Positions 33,124 through 38,624 of a DNA stretch of 38,624 nt are shown here, in pieces (position 1 is the first letter of the stretch; each line of letters starts with the position of its first letter). Under the pieces are notes generated by a model, which was not told the origin of the DNA, searched no databases, and saw only the letters and a list, made by a program, of their open reading frames with translations. The translations under genes and the position numbers were made by a program. Source of the stretch: Burkholderiaceae bacterium (GTDB lineage Bacteria > Pseudomonadota > Gammaproteobacteria > Burkholderiales > Burkholderiaceae); assembly GCA_947448305.1 (NCBI GenBank), contig CANFME010000012.1, positions 1 through 38,624 on the forward strand. Direction: 5' to 3'.

Positions 33124-34590
33124 ATGAAAAAGACAAAATATCCTTTTCAGAAAATTTCAACCATTGGTTTGGTTTTGAGTGTAGCTGGTTTGTATTCAGC
33201 TTGTTCCATTGGGCCTGACTTTGTTCAACCGAAGTTGGATGGTCCCCAGAGTTTTACAAGGTCAAGTCAAATCTCTAAAGAAGCTAACCAGTCGATGACA
33301 AAAAAAATTCGAGAAGACTGGTGGAAGGAGTACGGATCTCCTGAAATTAATGTATTGGTTGAACTAGCCTTAAAAAATAATTTTGATATTGAGGCGGCCT
33401 CAGCTAACCTCAAAATTGCGCAAGCCAATGTTCGTGCCCAACAAGGTTATTTTTTCCCAACGGTAGGACTTGGATATAACGCTCTTCGACAAAACACCGG
33501 TTCTGCTATTCAACCTTTGGTCTATGGGCCTGATCAAAACAATTCTATTTATACCCTGAAAACCTCGGGTATTTCAGTTGGCTTTGTACCTGATATTTGG
33601 GGCGGTAATCGCAGGCAGGTTGAGTCTTTAAAAGCGATTGGTAATGCGGCCAGTTATCAATTAGACGCCTTACGAATTACAGTCGCAAATAATGTATTAG
33701 CAGCAGCTATTCAGGAAGCCTCTCTCAGAGAGCAACTTACTGCAGTGAAGCAGCTAGCCTCATCTGCAAAATTACAACTAGAGCATGCTAGAAGACTGAG
33801 GGACTCTGGTTATGCCAGTAGTGTTGATCTTGCTTTACAGGAAAGTCTTTATGCGCAAGCAATTGCTCAGGCTCCTGTGATCGAAAAAAGTAGAGAACAA
33901 ACTCTCAACTTACTAAATATCTTATGCGGTCAAATGCCAAGTGAGAAACTGTTATTACCTAATTTAGAAAAAATTCAAGTTCCAGCTAATTTGCCGATTT
34001 TGCTACCCGCAGATTTATTGACACAACGACCAGATATCAAAATTGCTGAAGAGTATGTGCGTTCAGCAAATGCCCAAATTGGGGTGGCATTAGCCAATAT
34101 GTTGCCGCAATTTAACGTTCTAGCCTCAGCGGGAAGTGCTACTGCGATTGTGGCAGATATTGCTGATCAGGTTAGTAAAATTTGGAGCATTAGTGGGGGA
34201 GTAAGTCAGACCCTCTTTTCGGGAGGAACTTTATTCTCTAGAAAGCAAGCCGCTGATGCTGCTACAGACGTTGCCGTAGCGCAATACAAATCGACGGTAC
34301 TCTTTGCTTATCAAAACGTTGCTGATACTCTTTATGCAATTCAATCCGATAAAACCTACCTAGATGCAGCGCTACAAAATGAAACAGCTAGTAAAGTGAT
34401 TTTTGACCAAGCTAGCAATCAATTTAAAGTAGGTTATATTTCAGAGCCTGTTAAGTTACAAACCGAACAGACCTATCTGCAAGCTAAGATAAATAGGCTT
34501 CAAGCAACTGCTACCTACCTAGGTGATACTACATCCCTTTATCAATCTTTAGGTGGTGGTTGGAACAAAGAAAAAAGTCAGATTTATTGA
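33124..34590 (+). CDS. Outer-membrane efflux lipoprotein, NodT/OprM family
   Basis: A 488-residue TolC-like channel. The signal ends in lipobox LYSAC with lipidated Cys27, followed by the family hallmark SIGPDFVQP. Two repeats of a long helical pair follow (LVELALKNNFDIEAASANLKIAQANV and the second copy near LDLALQESLYAQAIAQ), with the typical TQRPDIKIAEEYVRSANAQIGVA block. It trimerises in the outer membrane and completes the adaptor-pump complex. The ATG follows the pump stop by one base with GGCGG upstream. The operon ends at the 34610-34645 terminator. Confidence 0.95.
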   Translation: MKKTKYPFQKISTIGLVLSVAGLYSACSIGPDFVQPKLDGPQSFTRSSQISKEANQSMTKKIREDWWKEYGSPEINVLVELALKNNFDIEAASANLKIAQANVRAQQGYFFPTVGLGYNALRQNTGSAIQPLVYGPDQNNSIYTLKTSGISVGFVPDIWGGNRRQVESLKAIGNAASYQLDALRITVANNVLAAAIQEASLREQLTAVKQLASSAKLQLEHARRLRDSGYASSVDLALQESLYAQAIAQAPVIEKSREQTLNLLNILCGQMPSEKLLLPNLEKIQVPANLPILLPADLLTQRPDIKIAEEYVRSANAQIGVALANMLPQFNVLASAGSATAIVADIADQVSKIWSISGGVSQTLFSGGTLFSRKQAADAATDVAVAQYKSTVLFAYQNVADTLYAIQSDKTYLDAALQNETASKVIFDQASNQFKVGYISEPVKLQTEQTYLQAKINRLQATATYLGDTTSLYQSLGGGWNKEKSQIY

Positions 34591-34609
34591 TTCTGATTTT
34601 CTCACTATC

Positions 34610-34645
34610 AAACGATTCAAGCTTACATAAGTGCCTGAATCGTTT
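34610..34645. terminator. Bidirectional terminator between efflux operon and phosphodiesterase gene
   Basis: AAACGATTCA (34610-34619) pairs with TGAATCGTTT (34636-34645), with a 16-base loop holding a minor CTTA/TAAG pairing. It lies between convergent genes; the right arm continues as TTTATTTC, weakly T-rich. Confidence 0.7.
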
Positions 34646-34660
34646 ATTTCAGCCTCAGTT

Positions 34661-35911
34661 TTATTGCAGAATTTTCTTGATTAAGTGATCCGAGGCGTCA
34701 TTTTTTTCAGGTCTGATATTCAAAAGTTTAGTCATCAATGGGTAAACATCGATATTTTCGAAATATCCCAATTGTTCTTTTTTAATCTGGTAACCAGAGG
34801 CGATGAATAAGCCATGCATATCATGGTTTTGAGGGTCAAAGCCATGATGCCCAGGATAGGTAATAAGAGGTTTTTTATCAGTGATGACAAAATGATTTTC
34901 AGCCAAGCATACAATTTTAGGGATTCTGCGGTGAGATCCGAAGTGGTATTTAGCCGGGATTTCAGATTTTTTCCAACATTCCATATGGCTGATTTTATTT
35001 AAATTCTGCAAAGCAGTCGTCACATATTGCTCTTCGACATTGATCCCTGCAACAGGTCCAGTCCATTCATATTTAATTCTAGGAATATCCTTTAATACTG
35101 GTGATATTTCAAGCCAGTTATCCTTTGGGACTTCTGACATTCCATGATCAGCAACAATGATGAAGGTGGTTTTTTGATCGAGACCAATGTTTTTTAAACC
35201 AGTTACAAACCTACCGATGGCCATATCTACATTACCTACTGCTTGATTTACTTCTTTACTGTTAGGACCATGCGAGTGTCCTGCTGAATCTACTTCTGAA
35301 AAATAGAGGGTCGCAAAGTCAGCTCTTGAGCTATTAGGCCTGTTTAGCCAAGTTAATAATTGGTCAACCCTGGCTGTCGAACTCATATTGTGATCGTAAT
35401 TTAACCAGTCATTGGGTTGTATTTGATTAATTTTAGTTTCAGTACCAGGCCAAAAAAGGGTAGAGGCTTTTTTATTTTGCTCGATAACGCTGACCCAAAT
35501 AGGCTTTGCATCCGACCACCAAGCTGGATTTGTGACAGCTTCTCGCGAAGAAAGCTTAAAAACTTCATTAATTTGTGGGTCATACATCGTGTTATTCACA
35601 ATGCCATGATGATCAGGATACAAGCCAGTAACAATACTATAGTGATTAGGGAATGTTACAGATGGAAATGTTGAAATTAAACCTTTTGCAATCGCGCCAT
35701 TTTCTGCGAGTTGATTTAAGTTTGGTGAGGAATTGCGCTTGAGGTATTCTGGTTTAAAACCATCAATGGAGATTAAAACAGTTAAAGGCTTAGCATCACT
35801 TTGAATAATGGGTACTTCCATTTTATCTGATGAGCAGGAAATTAAATTTAAAAAAATCAACGTAAAAGTCAAACCAACAAAAAATTTTGAATGTAAGGGT
35901 TTTTGAATCAT
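34661..35911 (-). CDS. Secreted ENPP-like phosphodiesterase/phosphatase lipoprotein
   Basis: A 416-residue alkaline-phosphatase-superfamily enzyme of the nucleotide pyrophosphatase/phosphodiesterase type. The signal ends in lipobox LISC with Cys26. Metal and catalytic residues are in place: Asp50 (LISIDG), nucleophile Thr86 in FPSVTFPNH, Asp208 and His212 in DSAGHSHGP, Asp255-His256 in VADHGMSE and a late GHHGFDP histidine. It should hydrolyse phosphodiesters or nucleotides in the periplasm and release phosphate or nucleosides. AAGG precedes the ATG. It diverges from a PhoA-family phosphatase gene, which suggests a shared role in phosphorus scavenging. Confidence 0.92.
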   Translation of the reverse strand: MIQKPLHSKFFVGLTFTLIFLNLISCSSDKMEVPIIQSDAKPLTVLISIDGFKPEYLKRNSSPNLNQLAENGAIAKGLISTFPSVTFPNHYSIVTGLYPDHHGIVNNTMYDPQINEVFKLSSREAVTNPAWWSDAKPIWVSVIEQNKKASTLFWPGTETKINQIQPNDWLNYDHNMSSTARVDQLLTWLNRPNSSRADFATLYFSEVDSAGHSHGPNSKEVNQAVGNVDMAIGRFVTGLKNIGLDQKTTFIIVADHGMSEVPKDNWLEISPVLKDIPRIKYEWTGPVAGINVEEQYVTTALQNLNKISHMECWKKSEIPAKYHFGSHRRIPKIVCLAENHFVITDKKPLITYPGHHGFDPQNHDMHGLFIASGYQIKKEQLGYFENIDVYPLMTKLLNIRPEKNDASDHLIKKILQ

Positions 35912-35972
35912 TTTTAACCTTTATAAATCGGATCTAGATAGAAAAAATAAACTTATATTTATATAAACTCAT

Positions 35973-36006
35973 TCTTCAACAAACTGTCATTTTCATCCTC
36001 TATTAT
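35973..36006 (+). promoter_or_regulatory. Pho-box-like site and -10 box of the alkaline phosphatase gene
   Basis: One perfect PhoB half-site CTGTCAT lies at 35984-35990. The expected preceding half-site, 11 bases upstream (35973-35979, TCTTCAA), is poorly conserved. A -10-like TATTAT lies at 36001-36006, ten bases after the half-site, which is the normal PhoB promoter geometry. Transcription would start about 20 bases before the ATG. Plausible but not proven. Confidence 0.4.
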
Positions 36007-36033
36007 GAAAATCTTAACCTTGAGGAAATATTA

Positions 36034-37806
36034 ATGAAAAAATCTTTTCAGTTTGGCTTAATCAGCAAACTTTTGATCATAGCTACCTTATTTGGTAACA
36101 CCTTGCAGTCTCAGGCAGTTTCTATTTACCCAATTAATCAAGCTGAAATTCTTGTTGGCAGCAAATTCGATTTGAAAATTGAATTTGATAAGGTATTAGA
36201 GCCCAATGAGGCAATTATCACTTTAAATGACGAAGATATTGTTACAGTGCTTAAAGTGCGTCCGGAATATATCCGTAACGAAGATGGTAAAGGATCCTCA
36301 TTTGTTTGGCGTAATATCTCCTTAGATAATATGGGTTCTGTAAAAATAACAGCAAGAACCGCTGATGTGAAAGAGCAATTTTTAAGTGTAAATTGGGATG
36401 TATATTCTACTGGTCCAAGAAAAGCAAAGAACGTCATTTTGTTTATTGGGGATGGTATGAGTATAGCGAACAGAACAGCTGCAAGAGTGATGTCAAAAGG
36501 GATTTCTCAAGGCAAGTATCAGGGTAAGCTATCGTTTGATGAAATGCCCCAAATGGCTTTAGTTGGAACTTCTGGGGCTGACTCTTTGTTAACGGACTCG
36601 GCAAATTCCATGAGTGCTTACACTACAGGTCATAAATCATCTGTCAATGCACTAGGTGTCTATGCATCGAGAGCAGCTGATAACTTGGCGCATCCTAAAG
36701 TTGAGACAATTGCAGAACTCATTAAAAGAAAAACAAAAATGTCGATTGGGATTGTGTCAGATGCAGAAATTGAAGATGCAACCCCTGCAGCCGTTATTGC
36801 GCATACGAGAAGACGTGCTGATAAACAATATATCGCTGATGAATTATTCTTAAAGCAAGTTGATGTGATTTTAGGAGGTGGATCTGCCTATTTCTTGCCA
36901 CAGACTAATAAACTTTCGAAAAGAAAAGATAACAATGATTTGATGAGACTGTTTAAGTTAGACGGCTATGAGCTAGTCAAGAATAAAACAGAATTAATGG
37001 AAGCTGCTAAAAAAAATACAACAACGAAACTTTTTGGTACTTTCCACCATGACAATATGGATGGTTCACTAGATCGTTTATTTTTAAAACAAAACACTGT
37101 AAAAGATTATCCAGATCAGCCGGATTTAACTGAAATGACGCAGGCTGCTATTAATGTTCTTTCAAAAAACAAGGATGGATTTTTCTTAATGGTAGAAGCC
37201 GCTTTGATTGACAAATTTAATCACCCCTTAGATTGGGAAAGAGCTGCCTTTGATACGATTATGTTGAGTAATGCTGTTCAAGTAGCGAAGGATTTTGCTG
37301 CAAAAAATAAAGATACTTTGATTATCGTTGTCCCAGATCATACCCACGGTGGTTCAATTAGTGGGGTTATTTCCGATGATCGTAAAGGTGCTTTACGTGA
37401 AAAAGTTGGTGTGTATGCTGAAGCTGGTTTCCCAAACTATCCTAAAGCGAACGCACAAGGTTATCCCGAAACAATCGATGTAAGTAGGCGTATGGTGTTT
37501 AATTATGGTAACTTCCCAGACCATTATGAAACCTTAAAACCAAAATTAAATGGGACCTTTGTGCCAGCAGTTCTTGATAAAGAAACAAAGAAATTTGTCG
37601 CAAATCCTATTTACAAAGAACAACATCCAGAAGCTGTCAAAGTTGAGGGTAATACCCCATCAACTAACGAAGCTGGCGTTCATACTGCAGATGACGGAGT
37701 TTTAAACGCAATGGGACCTGGATCTGAAGTTTTCAAAGGCTTCATTGATAATACTGAAGTATTTAAAGGAATGGTACAAGCCTTGGGTTTAGGTCGCAAG
37801 AAGTAA
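36034..37806 (+). CDS. PhoA-family alkaline phosphatase with N-terminal extra domain
   Basis: A 590-residue secreted phosphomonoesterase. A signal peptide (cleavage near SQA, about 28) is followed by a beta-rich extra domain of about 90 residues (35-125), then the catalytic domain: LFIGDGMS (136-143) with metal Asp140, catalytic Ser189 in LTDSANSMSAYTTGH, IEDATPAAVIAHT, VEAALIDKFNH and PDHTHGG. E. coli PhoA is about 470 residues; this form is longer at both ends, with a C-terminal part containing a GVHTADDG motif, as in the long bacterial group. It releases phosphate from organic esters. GAGGAA precedes the ATG. It has its own Pho-box-like promoter and a terminator behind it. Confidence 0.93.
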   Translation: MKKSFQFGLISKLLIIATLFGNTLQSQAVSIYPINQAEILVGSKFDLKIEFDKVLEPNEAIITLNDEDIVTVLKVRPEYIRNEDGKGSSFVWRNISLDNMGSVKITARTADVKEQFLSVNWDVYSTGPRKAKNVILFIGDGMSIANRTAARVMSKGISQGKYQGKLSFDEMPQMALVGTSGADSLLTDSANSMSAYTTGHKSSVNALGVYASRAADNLAHPKVETIAELIKRKTKMSIGIVSDAEIEDATPAAVIAHTRRRADKQYIADELFLKQVDVILGGGSAYFLPQTNKLSKRKDNNDLMRLFKLDGYELVKNKTELMEAAKKNTTTKLFGTFHHDNMDGSLDRLFLKQNTVKDYPDQPDLTEMTQAAINVLSKNKDGFFLMVEAALIDKFNHPLDWERAAFDTIMLSNAVQVAKDFAAKNKDTLIIVVPDHTHGGSISGVISDDRKGALREKVGVYAEAGFPNYPKANAQGYPETIDVSRRMVFNYGNFPDHYETLKPKLNGTFVPAVLDKETKKFVANPIYKEQHPEAVKVEGNTPSTNEAGVHTADDGVLNAMGPGSEVFKGFIDNTEVFKGMVQALGLGRKK

Positions 37807-37831
37807 TTGTTTTTAGATGTTAGAAGTAATT

Positions 37832-37868
37832 AAATGCATGTCATTTCATAAGAATGACATGCGTTTTT
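37832..37868 (+). terminator. Intrinsic terminator after the alkaline phosphatase gene
   Basis: GCATGTCATT (37836-37845) pairs with AATGACATGC (37853-37862) around a 7-base loop, followed by GTTTTT. The A-rich left flank (AAAT) extends the pairing. Confidence 0.85.
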
Positions 37869-37959
37869 AATTATTTATAGATAGTAAATTTGTTTCAGTA
37901 TCATTAAAATTACCTACTAAATCGAAATTTTATAAATTTTATAAGGTAATCAATCAACT

Positions 37960-38624
37960 GTGTCTATTGAAACTGAATTAAAACTAAGTTTTTCTGCAAA
38001 GGATTTACCAATCCTATTAGAGCATGCCTTAATTAGTAGACCAAGCAAACGTCATAAGCTTTTTAATGTTTACTATGACACGCCTGAGTTATCACTAATG
38101 AAGAGTGGGGCTGTTGTAAGAGAGCGCAAGGTTCTTCGTAAAACACTCTTGACGGTTAAGTTGGCATCACCATCACTTGGTGGTCTGCATCGTCGGTTAG
38201 AGTGGGAAGCTCCAACCACTCAAGGGCAATTTGATTTTCAAACATTGATTGATGACCCAGTCTTAGCAGAAAAAATGACAATGCTTGCTCCTCAATTGGT
38301 GCCAATATTTACCACTGATTTTGTTAGACGAACTTGGGAGGTCGAGTTTAGAGGTTCAAAAATTGAAGTTGCCATTGACCAAGGTAAAGTAGTTACTAAA
38401 CGCTTAGATGGGCTTCTTTATCAAGAAGAAATTTGTGAAGTTGAGTTAGAACTCTTGGAAGGTCATCCCGTCAACTTGTTTGGTTTAGCGAGAGTTCTTA
38501 GTCGTAGAGTAAGGTTACATCCTTCTAGCCGCTCTAAAGCAGAAGTTGGCTATCGTTTATATCAAAATATTCTGATGTCTCCAGTGAAGCCAGCCAATGT
38601 AGAAATTAATCCTGAGGCTGATCC
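37960..38624 (+). CDS. CYTH-domain protein, 3' end outside window (triphosphatase-like, YgiF/CHAD type possible)
   Basis: An open frame from the GTG at 37960 runs off the right edge, giving at least 221 residues. The N-terminus SIETELKLSF carries the ExExK signature of CYTH tunnel-fold proteins, followed by NVYYDTPELSLMKSGAVVRER, TVKLASPS, RRLEWEA, EVAIDQGKV and EICEVELELLEGHP, all typical of the domain. CYTH enzymes hydrolyse inorganic triphosphate or bind polyphosphate-like ligands. A C-terminal CHAD domain may follow beyond the window. The only upstream AAGG is about 13 bases away, so the start is moderately certain. Confidence 0.88.
   Translation, partial: MSIETELKLSFSAKDLPILLEHALISRPSKRHKLFNVYYDTPELSLMKSGAVVRERKVLRKTLLTVKLASPSLGGLHRRLEWEAPTTQGQFDFQTLIDDPVLAEKMTMLAPQLVPIFTTDFVRRTWEVEFRGSKIEVAIDQGKVVTKRLDGLLYQEEICEVELELLEGHPVNLFGLARVLSRRVRLHPSSRSKAEVGYRLYQNILMSPVKPANVEINPEAD

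Noticed and set aside
36138..36437. A 99-codon antisense frame inside the alkaline phosphatase gene
   Set aside because: It is a shadow of the real gene with no start signal and no domain-like pattern.

Overview
The window looks like chromosome of an AT-rich, small-genome-style Burkholderiales bacterium (Betaproteobacteria). The main clue is six genes for Bug/TctC-type periplasmic receptors, a family strongly expanded in that order. Other clues are a bacterial HtpG, a CzcA-type RND efflux operon with a NodT-type lipoprotein channel, and very tight gene packing. No tRNA, rRNA, insertion sequence, phage gene or CRISPR array is visible. No stretch longer than 300 bases lacks a gene. The genus cannot be fixed from the sequence alone; a low-GC freshwater type such as a Polynucleobacter relative is a guess.

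Left part (1-12750): the end of an unknown gene, an RraA/HMG-aldolase-like enzyme, Bug receptor 1, an outer-membrane beta-barrel protein (minus), a GAF plus HD-GYP cyclic-di-GMP phosphodiesterase, an altronate/galactarate dehydratase-family enzyme, a crotonase and a CaiB/BaiF CoA-transferase (minus pair), Bug 2 (minus), then Bug 3, an isocitrate lyase/PEP mutase-family lyase and Bug 4 in one operon. This reads as a set of organic-acid modules in which a receptor sits beside one or two enzymes of carboxylate or acyl-CoA metabolism. The TctA/TctB membrane subunits are not in the window.

Middle (12750-28530): htpG (minus) behind a good sigma-32 promoter; a divergent six-gene operon (cupin, NitT/TauT-type ABC receptor, ATPase and permease, a stand-alone bacterial PH-domain protein, and a ModA-like receptor); a VOC-family protein; Ldh-family oxidoreductase, Bug 5 and a metallo-beta-lactamase-fold hydrolase; Bug 6 with an isocitrate/isopropylmalate dehydrogenase-family enzyme (minus); a secreted alpha/beta hydrolase; a Tim44-like membrane protein; a flavin-reductase-like protein and a small HPP-family membrane protein.

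Right part (28690-38624): a three-gene heavy-metal-type RND efflux operon (adaptor, pump, outer-membrane lipoprotein), then two divergent secreted phosphatases (an ENPP-like lipoprotein and a PhoA-family alkaline phosphatase with a Pho-box-like promoter), and a CYTH-domain protein cut by the window end. Convergent gene pairs are mostly separated by clear bidirectional hairpin terminators. No DNA-binding transcription factor is encoded in these 38.6 kb.

I found no single unmistakable new system. The best leads are the orphan Bug-receptor modules, the composite cupin/ABC/PH/ModA operon with a 20-bp operator-like palindrome, the HD-GYP protein with a roughly 100-residue insertion, and the phosphorus-related right end.
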